A DNA stretch of 64,000 bases from Oceanobacillus kimchii X50 (lineage in GTDB: Bacteria > Bacillota > Bacilli > Bacillales > Amphibacillaceae): assembly GCF_000340475.1 (NCBI RefSeq), contig NZ_CM001792.1, positions 1,386,659-1,450,658 of the forward strand, written 5' to 3'. The notes below the pieces were generated by a model. It saw only the letters and a list, made by a program, of their open reading frames with translations, did not search any database and was not told the DNA's origin. The position numbers were made by a program, and so were the translations under genes. This document shows positions 24,595-34,117 of this stretch, piece by piece; position 1 is the first letter of the stretch, and each line of letters opens with the position of its first letter.

Positions 24595-25962
24595 ATGTTT
24601 AAGAAGAGTAAATATCAACGTAATATACTAAATCAATTATCACCGGTACAATTACTATTACTGTTTTATGGTATTGCAGTCGTTTTTTCAACGATCCTTT
24701 TATCTTTACCAATTGCTCACAAACCGAATGTGAGTATACCATTTATCGATATCATGTTTACAGCTGTTAGTGCAATTAGTGTAACGGGTTTAAGTACAAT
24801 AACCATAGTGGATAGTTTTAGTACAACCGGAATTATATTTTTAGCAATCATCATGCAGCTTGGTGCAGTAGGTATTATGGCGATTGGAACATTAATATGG
24901 TTAGTATTAGGGAAACGAATAGGGTTCAAAGAACGCAGTATGATAATGACTGATCAAAATCAAACTCATTTTGATGGTATGGTTAGGTTAATCAAAGGAA
25001 TTATTTATGTATTACTAATCATTGAATTGATTGGATTTTTAATCTTGGGGACCTATTTTTTACAATATTTTCCTACTGCTAAAGAGGCCTATTTACAAGG
25101 TTTTTTTGGAACAATTAGTGCTATCTCTAATGGTGGTTTCGATATAACTGGACAATCGTTGATTCTTTTTAAGGATGATTATTTTGTACAATTTATTAAT
25201 ATCTTATTGATTATATTTGGAGCAATTGGTTTTCCTGTATTAATTGAGTTGAAAGAGTATCTTTTCCGTAAAAGGACTGAAAAAAATTTATTTCACTTTA
25301 GTTTATTTACGAAGGTAACTACATTTACTTTTTTTGTACTTATTGTGATCGGTGCTCTTGGAATTTATTTATTAGATATGAATGCATTCTTTAAAGATTT
25401 GACGTGGCATGAGAGTTTATTTTACGCATTTTTTCAATCCGTGACAACTAGAAGCGGTGGCTTGGCAACAATGGATGTTAGCTTACTTACAGAGACAAAT
25501 CAATTGTTTATGTCTGGGTTAATGTTTATTGGGGCCTCACCGAGTAGTGCCGGAGGCGGGATACGTACTACAACTTTTGCTTTAGCTATTATCTTTGTCT
25601 TTACATATATTAGAGGAGGAAATAGTGTACGTATTTTTAATCGAGAAGTATATAATGAAGATTTAATAAAAGCAGTTTCAATCACATTATTCGCTATTAC
25701 ATTGGTTATTTTTTCAACATTGATTTTGACTGCCATAGAGCCTTTTTCATTAGAAGAAATTATTTTTGAGGTAACTTCTGCTTTTGGAACAGTTGGGCTA
25801 TCACTAGGTATCACAAGTGAATTATCAAATATAAGTAAGGTTCTAATCATGTTATTAATGTTTATAGGTCGAATTGGAATTGTTACATTTTTACTTATTT
25901 TTAAGCGGAAAAAGAAGAAAGCCAAATATCATTTTCCGAAAGAAAGAATTATAATTGGTTAA
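24595..25962 (+). CDS. Ktr potassium-uptake channel subunit (KtrB/KtrD)
   Basis: 455 residues with four pore loops of the Trk/Ktr fold: SAISVTGLST, ISNGGFDITGQS, SVTTRSGGLATMD and TSAFGTVGLSLG, each with the conserved glycine of the K+ selectivity filter. Ktr channels dimerise and are gated by a KtrA/KtrC ring that binds ATP/ADP and c-di-AMP. A KtrC is encoded at 41426-42088, not next to it, as in the B. subtilis ktrC/ktrD pair. ATG follows AGGAG. Confidence 0.92.
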   Translation: MFKKSKYQRNILNQLSPVQLLLLFYGIAVVFSTILLSLPIAHKPNVSIPFIDIMFTAVSAISVTGLSTITIVDSFSTTGIIFLAIIMQLGAVGIMAIGTLIWLVLGKRIGFKERSMIMTDQNQTHFDGMVRLIKGIIYVLLIIELIGFLILGTYFLQYFPTAKEAYLQGFFGTISAISNGGFDITGQSLILFKDDYFVQFINILLIIFGAIGFPVLIELKEYLFRKRTEKNLFHFSLFTKVTTFTFFVLIVIGALGIYLLDMNAFFKDLTWHESLFYAFFQSVTTRSGGLATMDVSLLTETNQLFMSGLMFIGASPSSAGGGIRTTTFALAIIFVFTYIRGGNSVRIFNREVYNEDLIKAVSITLFAITLVIFSTLILTAIEPFSLEEIIFEVTSAFGTVGLSLGITSELSNISKVLIMLLMFIGRIGIVTFLLIFKRKKKKAKYHFPKERIIIG

Positions 25963-26014
25963 GTTAAAGAAATGAACAGTAATAACACCAATCGTTACCT
26001 TTCATAACTCCCAA

Positions 26015-26052
26015 AACAAAATGGCTTGTGCATTTTGTTCAGCACAAGCCAT
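26015..26052 (-). terminator. Terminator of the 39-aa YjcZ peptide gene
   Basis: 11-bp stem ATGGCTTGTGC / GCACAAGCCAT, then TTTTGTTTTGG on the minus strand. Confidence 0.8.
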
Positions 26053-26069
26053 TGCTTGATTTACTAAAA

Positions 26070-26189
26070 TTAGCAGTAAAATGCAGCACCTACAATTACC
26101 AACAAGATAAAAAGCACTACAATCAATGCAAAACCATTACCGTAGCTACCGCCACCGCCACAGCCGTATCCGCCGTATCCATAGCCCAT
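26070..26189 (-). CDS. Gly/Tyr-rich YjcZ-family sporulation peptide (39 aa)
   Basis: 39 residues: head [20 protein letters not shown] followed by [19 protein letters not shown]. The Gly/Tyr head plus one LFILL transmembrane helix is the YjcZ signature. A strong ribosome site (GGGAGGTGAAAAAGC) and terminator bracket it. Probably expressed during sporulation by family analogy. Confidence 0.9.
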   Translation of the reverse strand: MGYGYGGYGCGGGGSYGNGFALIVVLFILLVIVGAAFYC

Positions 26190-26392
26190 GCTTTTTCACC
26201 TCCCGATGTTACATTAATACTGTATGCATATATGGTAAATGTGTATAGACGTTTGTACCGGGTATGAAAAAAACCTTTTTGTAAAAAGGTGAGAAATATG
26301 TTTATTTTCAAATGGTTTATTGGTAATATGAAAGAAGCGGGATATACTACAATTATAGAATTGTACATAGAAAGGAAAGGGGTGCCTTTTTA

Positions 26393-26470
26393 ATGGAACT
26401 ATTATTCGGTGTTGTTTGTTTTGGAATTATTGTACTAAATATCGGGTACTGCTTAATGGATAATGAATAA
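26393..26470 (+). CDS. Small hydrophobic peptide (25 aa)
   Basis: MELLFGVVCFGIIVLNIGYC followed by LMDNE. One membrane helix, a GAAAGGGG ribosome site and a terminator directly after the stop. Not recognised, but the transcription unit looks complete. Confidence 0.55.
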   Translation: MELLFGVVCFGIIVLNIGYCLMDNE

Positions 26471-26471
26471 T

Positions 26472-26510
26472 AAAAAGACAGATTCGTTAAAAAATCGAAT
26501 CTGTCTTTTT
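26472..26510. terminator. Bidirectional terminator
   Basis: Stem AAAAAGACAGATTCG / CGAATCTGTCTTTTT, serving the 25-aa gene and the convergent signal peptidase gene. Confidence 0.85.
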
Positions 26511-27034
26511 TAATTTGTTCTGCCCAGTTCATTAAAAGGATAAATTATTAATTCTGATTTACCGATGATATCTTCTTTTGGTATATATCCAAGTCCATTT
26601 CGGCTGTCTTTACTAATAAGTCGATTATCTCCCATCACAAAGTAATTTTCTTCGGGTATGATGATTGGACCGAAGTTGCTTGTAGCATATAATGCATCTT
26701 TAGAGAGGAAGGATTGCGTATAAGCATCTCCATTAATATATAATTGATGATCTTTTATTTCGATTTCCTCTCCAGGTAATCCGATAATACGTTTTACATA
26801 ATTCTTAGGAGGTTGATGAATAATTACAATATCACCCCGGTCAGGTTCATCAAGCATATAAACTACTTTATTAAATATAACTCTTTCCCCGTTTTCAAGT
26901 GTAGGTGCCATGCTTTCACCCTCTACAATAGAGGTTGCAAATATGAACGTTCGCAAAAAAAGGGCGACAATAATAGCTAATACAATTGCTTTTATGCCAC
27001 TGACCCATTCATTTTTATCTTTTTTGTTAGTCAC
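26510..27034 (-). CDS. sip: Type I signal peptidase
   Basis: 174 residues with one N-terminal membrane anchor (about 13-33). Catalytic serine is Ser41 in VEGESMAPTL and the general base is Lys81 in NYVKRIIGLPGE; the conserved GDNR box is in FVMGDNRLISKDSRNGLGY. It removes signal peptides on the outer face. It is a standard Bacillus SipS/T-sized enzyme; which paralogue it is cannot be told from the sequence. Confidence 0.93.
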   Translation of the reverse strand: MTNKKDKNEWVSGIKAIVLAIIVALFLRTFIFATSIVEGESMAPTLENGERVIFNKVVYMLDEPDRGDIVIIHQPPKNYVKRIIGLPGEEIEIKDHQLYINGDAYTQSFLSKDALYATSNFGPIIIPEENYFVMGDNRLISKDSRNGLGYIPKEDIIGKSELIIYPFNELGRTN

Positions 27035-27128
27035 AGTGGACCATCCTCCGATGATATAGGTTATATTAATCGTAGCATAAATTTTATTATTTTTCGAGAT
27101 TAATTATCTTAAATTTTCTCAACATTAT

Positions 27129-28280
27129 TTACTGGTTTAGAAACTTTTCTATTCGATCTAGACCCTTATTTAATACATCTTCGTGGTAGGCATATGATAA
27201 TCTCATGAAGCCTTCTCCGTGTTGTGAAAAGCTACTTCCAGGTACAAGTGCAACTTTCGCTTGTTTTACTAATGTCAAACCAAATTCAAATGAGTTTTCA
27301 TTTTTCATTGGAAAACGAGGGAACATGTAAAACGCACCTTGTGGTAGTTGAACATCAACCCCCATTGAAGTAAGTCGATCATACACTAAATCCCTTCTAT
27401 TTTTATAAGTATCTTTAATTAATTGTAAATGGTTATCGTTAGATTTATAAGCTTCTAGTGCAGCGTATTGACTGATGGAGGAAGCGCAAGAAACATTATA
27501 TTGATGAACTTTTAACATATGCTTAGACAACCAATTAGGTGCTAAAGCGTATCCGATACGATAGCCAGTCATGGAATGCGACTTCGACAAGCCGTTAATT
27601 ACAATTGTTTGATCTTTCATCTCAGGGTATGAAGCTATAGATACATGAGATTGATCAAAAATAATTTCACTATAAATTTCATCAGAAAGTATAAATATCT
27701 TTTTATCTCTTAATACAGAAACGATTTCATCTAGCTCCTCCTTTGTATAGGCTGCACCAGTTGGATTGGAAGGAGAAGGGATAATTATACATTTGGTCTT
27801 GTCCGTAATTACTTCTTGTAGTTGGTGTTTCGTTAATTTAAAATTAGTTTTTGTTGTGTCTACATGGATTGATATTGCTCTTGACAGTGTTATTAATGGT
27901 TCATATCCAGGATAAATGGGTGCAGGTAAGATTACTTCATCACCAGGCTCTAAAATCGTGCGGAGTGTAATATCAATAGCCTCTGAAGCTCCTGAAGTTA
28001 CAATGATTTCAGATTCTGGATGATATGAAATCTGATAACGAGATTCGTAATAATTAGCAATCGCTTTTCGTAATTCCAAAACACCAGCATTTGCGGTATA
28101 AGTTGTTTGGTTATTTTTAATTGCATGTATAGAAGCTTGTTTAATTGAATTAGGAGTATAAAAGTCAGGTTGACCAATGGTTAAAGAAACAATGTCTTCT
28201 TCATTAGAAACTAGGTTAAAAAACTTTCGAATTCCTGATATTTCAATGTTTTGTACTTGTTGATTTAATAAATGTTCCAT
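27129..28280 (-). CDS. patA: Aminotransferase class I, PatA type (N-acetyl-LL-diaminopimelate aminotransferase)
   Basis: 383 residues. PLP lysine is in INGLSKSHSMTGYRIG; other landmarks are SLTIGQPDFYTPN, ATP-independent PSNPTGAAY and LSDEIYSE. PatA makes N-acetyl-LL-diaminopimelate from the keto acid, the step between DapH and DapL, both of which are encoded 7 kb away. Start MEHLLNQQ matches the B. subtilis N-terminus and avoids an ATG fused to the AAGG site. Confidence 0.9.
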   Translation of the reverse strand: MEHLLNQQVQNIEISGIRKFFNLVSNEEDIVSLTIGQPDFYTPNSIKQASIHAIKNNQTTYTANAGVLELRKAIANYYESRYQISYHPESEIIVTSGASEAIDITLRTILEPGDEVILPAPIYPGYEPLITLSRAISIHVDTTKTNFKLTKHQLQEVITDKTKCIIIPSPSNPTGAAYTKEELDEIVSVLRDKKIFILSDEIYSEIIFDQSHVSIASYPEMKDQTIVINGLSKSHSMTGYRIGYALAPNWLSKHMLKVHQYNVSCASSISQYAALEAYKSNDNHLQLIKDTYKNRRDLVYDRLTSMGVDVQLPQGAFYMFPRFPMKNENSFEFGLTLVKQAKVALVPGSSFSQHGEGFMRLSYAYHEDVLNKGLDRIEKFLNQ

Positions 28281-28399
28281 ATAATTCACCATACCTTTTT
28301 CATAATTAAGGAAAATTTTAATAAAATGTTCAAATAATTTAGATTTATAATATATTTTTCGGGTATAATAATACTAACAGATAAATAGGAGGATGACTT

Positions 28400-28546
28400 A
28401 TGCGACCTAAAGCGCTAGATTTTGAGCAGCTAGTTAATCAAAATAAACAAGAACTTTTAAATGATGAAGAAAGTATAACACAAATTGAGCTTCGATTAGA
28501 AAATAAACAAGAAGCAATCGTTCTTGCTGAGAGACAAAAGAATTAA
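28400..28546 (+). CDS. FbpB-like small protein
   Basis: 48 residues: MRPKALDFEQLVNQNKQELL followed by a charged helical tail ending AERQKN. The phrase FEQLVNQNKQELL matches the FbpB family (small Fur-regulated chaperone-like partners of the FsrA sRNA). No clear Fur box is seen upstream, so iron control is not shown. AGGAGG precedes the ATG. Confidence 0.7.
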   Translation: MRPKALDFEQLVNQNKQELLNDEESITQIELRLENKQEAIVLAERQKN

Positions 28547-28572
28547 GAGAAAATAACTGCAGGGGACCGTAT

Positions 28573-29469
28573 TTAGGTTCCTTGTCTTATTTGTTGTTTA
28601 TTGGAAAATTGCATGATAAGGACAGCTCCAATAATCGCGAGCATACCTATAAATTGTATAATAGAAAATGGTTCCGTAAAAACTACAATGCCTATAAATG
28701 TAGCCACAACTGGTTCAATCGTTGATAATATAGAAGCTTTTGAAGCTTCTACAAATTGTAAACCATATGTATATAAGATATAGGCTAAAGCAGTAGGCAG
28801 AAAACCGAGCCCGATAGCAAGAAGGAAAGGAGCTGGATCCAAAAGTAAATGCATCTTTGCTTGATATGGGAAAAATGGAATCAATGCAACAGCTGCGACG
28901 ATAAAAGTAAAGGTGGTAACACTTAAACTTGAATACTTTTGAAGCGCATATTTACTAAATATACTATATAGTGCATATCCGAATCCTGAACCTAGTCCAA
29001 ATAATATCCCAGTTATATGTATATTTTGCCAACTAGATCCAGCAATACCAGCAACTAGACAAGTTCCAATTAGTGTACTAAATAAAGCAATAATTTTATA
29101 TAAGGACAGTTGTTCTTTAAATAAAATCCAAGACAGTATAGTAACAAAAGCTGGTGCTGTGTAAAGTAAAGAAGTAGCAACTGGAATTGTTGTTAATTCT
29201 ATGGCAGTAAACATGCAATAATTAAAGAAAATAATACTAAAAATTCCAGTACCTATAAAATATTTAAGGTCAGACCAAGCTTTTAATTTTAATTGATTTC
29301 TATTGGTCATTAATAAGAAAGGTACTAAAATAATTGCTGTGGACCACGCCCGTAATATTACAATTTCCATCGAAGTGAATCCAAATTGACTCAATTGTTT
29401 TACATACCAACTAATCGTACCCCAAAGTCCTGCTCCAATAACAATGAGTATTATATGTCGATTTAACAT
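28573..29469 (-). CDS. EamA/DMT-family transporter
   Basis: 298 residues, ten membrane helices in two EamA repeats, beginning LIVIGAGLWGTISWYVKQLS and with the second-repeat motif LGTCLVAGIAG. DMT carriers export amino acids or nucleobases; substrate unknown. Monocistronic. Confidence 0.85.
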   Translation of the reverse strand: MLNRHIILIVIGAGLWGTISWYVKQLSQFGFTSMEIVILRAWSTAIILVPFLLMTNRNQLKLKAWSDLKYFIGTGIFSIIFFNYCMFTAIELTTIPVATSLLYTAPAFVTILSWILFKEQLSLYKIIALFSTLIGTCLVAGIAGSSWQNIHITGILFGLGSGFGYALYSIFSKYALQKYSSLSVTTFTFIVAAVALIPFFPYQAKMHLLLDPAPFLLAIGLGFLPTALAYILYTYGLQFVEASKASILSTIEPVVATFIGIVVFTEPFSIIQFIGMLAIIGAVLIMQFSNKQQIRQGT

Positions 29470-29576
29470 TAAAGTCCCCCTTGACGATCTTATAACGAAA
29501 TGAATGATAACAATATGTATATCTCTTCTATATATGTCAATAATGCAAGATAAACTATAAATATAGGAAGATGATT

Positions 29577-29909
29577 ATGTTGTTACAAGATATTATTACA
29601 TTTGGAAACATAGGTATTGATGAATTATATGTTTATGTAATTCTCTTTTTCCTATTTTGCATGCTTATTTATTACTTTATCAGACCATTATCTCGTTGGG
29701 CAATAAATAGAAAGATGAATCGTTTAATGTCTTATATAGTAGTTACGCTCTTATTAGTTATATTCATATTAATTGTGACAAATTATGTTGATAGTTTTCA
29801 ATTAAACCGAGCATTAAAAGTTGGTTTACAGATTAGTGCTTTATTTGGATTTTGTATCATAATTGTATCTCCAATAGCACGTTTTTTGCAAAAAAAACCA
29901 GCAAAATAA
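29577..29909 (+). CDS. Small multipass membrane protein of unknown function
   Basis: 110 residues with three hydrophobic helices (about 13-34, 47-66, 83-101). The second ATG (29577) is used as GGAAG lies six bases before it. Not recognised. A perfect terminator follows. Confidence 0.65.
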   Translation: MLLQDIITFGNIGIDELYVYVILFFLFCMLIYYFIRPLSRWAINRKMNRLMSYIVVTLLLVIFILIVTNYVDSFQLNRALKVGLQISALFGFCIIIVSPIARFLQKKPAK

Positions 29910-29939
29910 CCAAAGGACATTGTCCTTTGGTTATTTTAT
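29903..29939. terminator. Terminator shared by two convergent genes
   Basis: Nearly perfect palindrome AAATAACCAAAGGACA / TGTCCTTTGGTTATTT with a very small loop. Confidence 0.8.
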
Positions 29940-30146
29940 ATTTTGATGGGTATGCAATTGTTCTGTAGTATTTTCCAACCATTCATATACCGGATGGAAA
30001 TATTCATTAGGTGTTTTTAAGCTATCTGGAGCTGCGTTCATCACAAGTTGCTTTTCTGTTTCAGATAGTTTCTCAAATTTGTCTTTTAATACATGTGTTT
30101 GTTCAGCATACTTGTGTAATTCATAAATGAAGTCTTGAAGTTCCAT
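29931..30146 (-). CDS. Small helical protein of unknown function
   Basis: 71 residues, soluble, helical, no cysteine, starting MELQDFIYELHKYAEQTHVL. Clear ribosome site (AAAGGAGGAA). Its 3' end overlaps the terminator. Not recognised. Confidence 0.6.
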   Translation of the reverse strand: MELQDFIYELHKYAEQTHVLKDKFEKLSETEKQLVMNAAPDSLKTPNEYFHPVYEWLENTTEQLHTHQNIK

Positions 30147-30199
30147 GTCTTCATTCCTCCTTTCTGTTCTATACCCAAAAGAAGAATGAATATAACATC

Positions 30200-30670
30200 T
30201 TAAAAACGTTTTGATTTAGTTGGTGGCCATTCCATTTTACCTAAAGAAGAAGGGGTATAATAATTCGATTGATATCTTCTTGTTTGAGAAGGATTCTTTT
30301 TTTCTGGTTTCCAACCAATATATTGATAAACTAGTTTTTTTGCTTGAGAAAGTGGCATCTTTGTATGAGGATTTCGGTATGTTTGATCTAATGAACCCAA
30401 ATGCTCCAAAGTTTTAAAATCTTCCTTCGTTGGAGGGATATGAAAGAAGTAGTGGTCTACTTTTACTAGTAATGTAGAATGTTGGCTACTAAGTTTTGGA
30501 TGGTCAGAAAAATGCAATCCAATTTTTCTGGCTTTTTTTTCTTTTAATAATTGATGGATTGCTTTCTTTTTAATTTGGTATAAGTGCTTTGGCTCTGGAG
30601 CGGTTTTTGCGTGTTTATTTATAGAAAATAATGCTTGTGCAAGTTTATGCACGGATACATCGTCGGACAT
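30200..30670 (-). CDS. ykyB: YkyB-like protein
   Basis: 156 residues, basic and soluble, starting MSDDVSVHKLAQALFSINKH and ending with a Lys/Arg-rich tail GKMEWPPTKSKRF. Position near patA and ykuE matches the B. subtilis order patA-cheV-ykyB-ykuC-ykuD-ykuE. Start 30670 has GGAGGAG at good spacing; an upstream TTG overlaps it. Function unknown. Confidence 0.75.
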   Translation of the reverse strand: MSDDVSVHKLAQALFSINKHAKTAPEPKHLYQIKKKAIHQLLKEKKARKIGLHFSDHPKLSSQHSTLLVKVDHYFFHIPPTKEDFKTLEHLGSLDQTYRNPHTKMPLSQAKKLVYQYIGWKPEKKNPSQTRRYQSNYYTPSSLGKMEWPPTKSKRF

Positions 30671-30868
30671 TTTTCTTTCTCCTCCCAATAAGAAAAGATA
30701 TACTATATCCTAACGCAACGCTTGTCCATTTTCAATAACTTGTAGTAAAAACAATTTAAAAATATCGTTTTTATAGTAGGAAATAGCTGAAAGAGTATTT
30801 TACTTTATAAATTAGAGAAGATCCTATCAAAATAAGTATGATGGGATCTTCTGGGATTTTATATTTAT

Positions 30869-31441
30869 TTATTGTACCTTATTTAGATCTTGTACAATTG
30901 TTTCCATACTCTGTTCTTCTATTCCATTGTAATTTTTAATTACTTCACCTTCCGGACTCACTAGGAAAAATGAGGTGCCGTGCGTTACTTGATCTGTGCC
31001 TTCAGGAGGAGCTTGAATAAAGTTTTTAAATGATTTTATCGATAATTCTCGAATTGTTTCAAATTCATATCCAGTTAATAATGACCAATTATCAAAGCTG
31101 GCATCGTAATTTTGTGCATATTCTTTTAATACTTCTGGGGAATCGTTTTCGGGATCTACACTGAATGAAATTAACTGCACATCCAGATTTTCAGTTTCAA
31201 TCATTTCTTGTAGCTGTGACATATTATATGTCATTGGCATACATACCGTTGTACAATTAGTGAAGATAAAGTTGGCAACCCACCATTCGCCTTCTAGATC
31301 GCCTAATGAAACAGCTTCATTGTCTTGATTGGTAAATTGAAAATCAGTAACTTTTTCTGACATCGTTGATTCAATATTATAATCTTCACCGCAACCTACA
31401 AGAACCATGCTTAATAAAAGTAATAATATTAAATTTCTCAT
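30869..31441 (-). CDS. SCO1/SenC-family copper lipoprotein (YpmQ-like)
   Basis: 190 residues. Lipobox LVGC at Cys17. The thioredoxin-like domain has the SCO copper ligands Cys63 and Cys67 in TNCTTVC and His154 in VTHGTSFFLV. It delivers copper for cytochrome oxidase CuA assembly. The copper-binding triad is complete. Monocistronic. Confidence 0.92.
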   Translation of the reverse strand: MRNLILLLLLSMVLVGCGEDYNIESTMSEKVTDFQFTNQDNEAVSLGDLEGEWWVANFIFTNCTTVCMPMTYNMSQLQEMIETENLDVQLISFSVDPENDSPEVLKEYAQNYDASFDNWSLLTGYEFETIRELSIKSFKNFIQAPPEGTDQVTHGTSFFLVSPEGEVIKNYNGIEEQSMETIVQDLNKVQ

Positions 31442-31641
31442 TTTTTATAAATTCCCTTTCAATACTATTTTATGGTAATTGTATCATGTAAATGAATAGA
31501 GTGTGATGAACGATTTATGACATTTATTCGAATAAAACAGTCAGTAATTCCCACACTTTAAAAAAAGAGGCTAAGCAAAAAAGGATAAGTTAGGGATAAA
31601 CTGTCCATAAATGACCAATTCATAGCCTTGTAGTACTAATA

Positions 31642-31698
31642 TTTAGTGGTAGCAGAACGATAACCACAACGGTATGAAGGTGCTTATCGTTTTGCCTT
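31642..31698 (-). terminator. Hairpin at the 3' end of the ykuE-like gene
   Basis: Stem CGATAACCAC / GTGCTTATCG (with a mismatch), reaching into the last codons of the minus-strand gene. T-tail is poor. Confidence 0.35.
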
Positions 31699-32535
31699 TA
31701 ATTCATACATGTGAAGTTCTGGCTTACATAAAAATCGATAGGGAAGCCTAGTAGTACCAATTCCACTGTTTACATAAAGGGTAAAATTTTGATGAAGTTC
31801 ATATTTTCCCTGTACATATTTTTCAGCGTAGGGGGGAGTATAAAGATCCCCAATAAATGGAAAACGTACCTGACCACCATGACTATGACCAGATAATTGA
31901 ACTTGGACAGGATAGTTTTTGGTGATATCGGCAAAATCTGGTTCGTGGGATAATAGAATAGTAAAATCATTTTCTTGTTGATTTTGCAAAGCCGTATTTA
32001 AATCAGGTTTTCCTAACATAACATCATCAATACCTGCCAGAGTAAAATAACTACCATCTTTACTTATGGGTACAGATTCATTTTGTAGTAATATAAATTC
32101 TCCAGCTTCCATAATATCTTTTACAATCTCCGTACCATAACCTCCATGGTCATGATTTCCATATATCCAATATTTCCCATGCTCTGCATTCATCGAGCGA
32201 AGGATTTCGACGATTCGATCGTCCCAATAGAATTGATTTGGTTTATCAACTAAATCGCCACTAAATAGTATTAAATCTGGTTGAAGCTGATTTATTTTTA
32301 TAGCAAGCTCTTTAAACTGATCTAAATCATAATGGAAGCCGATATGTGTATCGGAGAATTGAATGATTTTAAAATTATGAAAGGCAGCTGGGATATTAGG
32401 ATAGTGAATGGGTTCTTCAGTGATTTTTAATAGATTTGGTTCTATATCACGTGCATAAAAATATGTCCCACCACTAAGTCCAACTAAAGTTATTAAACTC
32501 CCGAAAGAGCGTTTTATAAAAGTTCTTCGGTTCAT
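31684..32535 (-). CDS. ykuE: YkuE-like metallophosphoesterase with a Tat signal
   Basis: 283 residues. N-terminus MNRRTFIKRSFG carries the twin-arginine motif. Metal motifs of the calcineurin-type fold appear in order: FSDTHIGFH, LFSGDLVDKP, YGNHDHGG and LSGHSHGGQV. In B. subtilis YkuE is exported by the TatAyCy system. Substrate unknown. It belongs to the conserved ykyB-ykuE-ykuL segment. Confidence 0.9.
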   Translation of the reverse strand: MNRRTFIKRSFGSLITLVGLSGGTYFYARDIEPNLLKITEEPIHYPNIPAAFHNFKIIQFSDTHIGFHYDLDQFKELAIKINQLQPDLILFSGDLVDKPNQFYWDDRIVEILRSMNAEHGKYWIYGNHDHGGYGTEIVKDIMEAGEFILLQNESVPISKDGSYFTLAGIDDVMLGKPDLNTALQNQQENDFTILLSHEPDFADITKNYPVQVQLSGHSHGGQVRFPFIGDLYTPPYAEKYVQGKYELHQNFTLYVNSGIGTTRLPYRFLCKPELHMYELKAKR

Positions 32536-32718
32536 CTATCTCATGCCTCTCTTAATAAACAGATGTACAAAGTATAGCATGAATATATACAAATTTTAAT
32601 TATAAAGTGAATTGTTTTGAATGAATTAAAAGTAAACAAAAGAAAAAGCTGAAAGATAACTACACAGTTAATAATTGGCGTTTTATCATTTAGTTTCTTT
32701 CAGCTTTAGTATAATGTG

Positions 32719-33624
32719 TTATGAATGGTCACATGATTCACAAGAGGAGATGTTCATTCCTTCTATTTGAATAGTGCTATGCGATATACGGAAAGATTCT
32801 TGAAGTAATCTTGTTGCTTCTTCTAATAATTGATCTCTATTTGTTTGTTCTGTTACTTGTATATGACAGCTCATGGATGGAAATTCGGAAGTTATAGACC
32901 ATACATGAATGTCGTGTACGTCTTTTACTCCAGTTAATGACAATAAACTTCTTCTCATTTCAGCGATATTAATATTAGTTGGCTTACCTTCCATTAAAAT
33001 ATGCAACGAATCTTTAGTTATACGAGTACCGGATATAATAATTAGTATTGCTACAATAATACTCGCAATAGGATCAGCAATATGCCAATTAAAAAGTAAA
33101 ATAAAGGCTCCAGCCACCAGAGCTCCTATAGATCCTAATAAATCACCCATTACATGGAGTAGTGCGCTTTTTAAATTTAAGTTCTCTTCAGCATTTCCCC
33201 TCATTAAGAGCCAAGCAACCAGTATATTAACACATAAACCAATAAAGGCAATAATCATCATAGTTCCACTAACTTCAGGTGGTTCAACAAAACGTCGAAT
33301 GGCTTCGATAAAAATAAAAATTGAAATCAAAATAAGCGTTACACCATTAATAAAGGCAGCAATAATTTCAAAGCGTTTATAACCAAATGTTTTATTAGCG
33401 GTAATGCTCTTTTCTCCGATTTTAAATGCAAGAAGAGTTAATCCTAAAGCAGCTGCATCACTCAACATATGCCCAGCATCAGATAATAAAGCTAGACTAT
33501 TGGTGAGTATGCCTCCAACAGCCTCTACAATCATAAATGAAAAAATAATAATAAAGCTCCAGAAAAGAACTTTCTTATTTGTTGTATGGTGATGATGATG
33601 GGAATGATCATGGTTGTGATCCAT
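32719..33624 (-). CDS. czcD: Cation diffusion facilitator CzcD (Zn/Co efflux)
   Basis: 301 residues with six membrane helices. His-rich N-terminal stretch (DHNHDHSHHHHH), the transport-site residues in LLSDAGHMLSDAAAL and HVMGDLLGS, and a C-terminal cytoplasmic domain. It exports Zn2+, Co2+ or Cd2+ in exchange for K+ or protons. Two bases after the ArsR gene, so one operon. Confidence 0.93.
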   Translation of the reverse strand: MDHNHDHSHHHHHTTNKKVLFWSFIIIFSFMIVEAVGGILTNSLALLSDAGHMLSDAAALGLTLLAFKIGEKSITANKTFGYKRFEIIAAFINGVTLILISIFIFIEAIRRFVEPPEVSGTMMIIAFIGLCVNILVAWLLMRGNAEENLNLKSALLHVMGDLLGSIGALVAGAFILLFNWHIADPIASIIVAILIIISGTRITKDSLHILMEGKPTNINIAEMRRSLLSLTGVKDVHDIHVWSITSEFPSMSCHIQVTEQTNRDQLLEEATRLLQESFRISHSTIQIEGMNISSCESCDHS

Positions 33625-33626
33625 TA

Positions 33627-33938
33627 TTATTCCTCCTTAGTTGTATGCTTCATATGTTCAATAGCTTGTTCTAACAATTTAATAACATGCTCGTCGTCAG
33701 GAGAATAAAAGTACATATTCTTTTCTCTCCTCTTCTTAACTAAATGCAATTGTCTTAGATATTTTAATTGATGAGAAATCGCTGATTGCGTAAGATTCAA
33801 ATGTTTAACAATCTCATTAACGGAACATTCTTGCTGGAATAGTAAATGCAAAATACGAATACGAGTAGGATCAGATAATGCTTTAAATATCTGTGAAATA
33901 TGTTCAATTGAGTTTTCTTCTAAATAGTTAATAGACAT
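33627..33938 (-). CDS. czrA: ArsR/SmtB-family metal sensor CzrA
   Basis: 103 residues. Winged-helix DNA-binding segment LNLTQSAISHQLKYLRQLHL, and the alpha-5 metal site Asp-X-His...His-X2-His in DEHVIKLLEQAIEHMKH with the exact 10-residue spacing of zinc sensors. Start 33938 is the second ATG (GGGATGAATCCA before it); the first lies against the ribosome site. A perfect operator is upstream. It derepresses czcD when Zn or Co accumulates. Confidence 0.93.
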   Translation of the reverse strand: MSINYLEENSIEHISQIFKALSDPTRIRILHLLFQQECSVNEIVKHLNLTQSAISHQLKYLRQLHLVKKRREKNMYFYSPDDEHVIKLLEQAIEHMKHTTKEE

Positions 33939-33954
33939 TGGATTCATCCCTTTA

Positions 33955-33978
33955 CAATATGATCATATGCTCATATTG
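33955..33978. promoter_or_regulatory. CzrA operator (perfect inverted repeat)
   Basis: CAATATGA (33955-33962), 8 bases, TCATATTG (33971-33978). The arms and spacing resemble staphylococcal czr operators (ATATGA...TCATAT). It lies immediately before the operon. Confidence 0.8.
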
Positions 33979-34117
33979 TATAATTTATTTCTGGAATTTG
34001 CAAAAGAGAATACGATATAGAGGTGTCATTTATTTTTATATGGTAAAATATAGTTGGAGTGTTTTGGAGAATGAATGGACTTATTTTGCAAGATGTAAAT
34101 AGAAAGGGGCGAGTGTA

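Noticed and set aside
26028..26267. Plus-strand frame of 79 codons
   Set aside because: Runs across the minus-strand YjcZ gene and its terminator, which have strong independent support.
28300..28399. Fur box before the FbpB-like gene
   Set aside because: AT-rich, but no 7-1-7 or 6-6-1-6 match to the Fur consensus was found.
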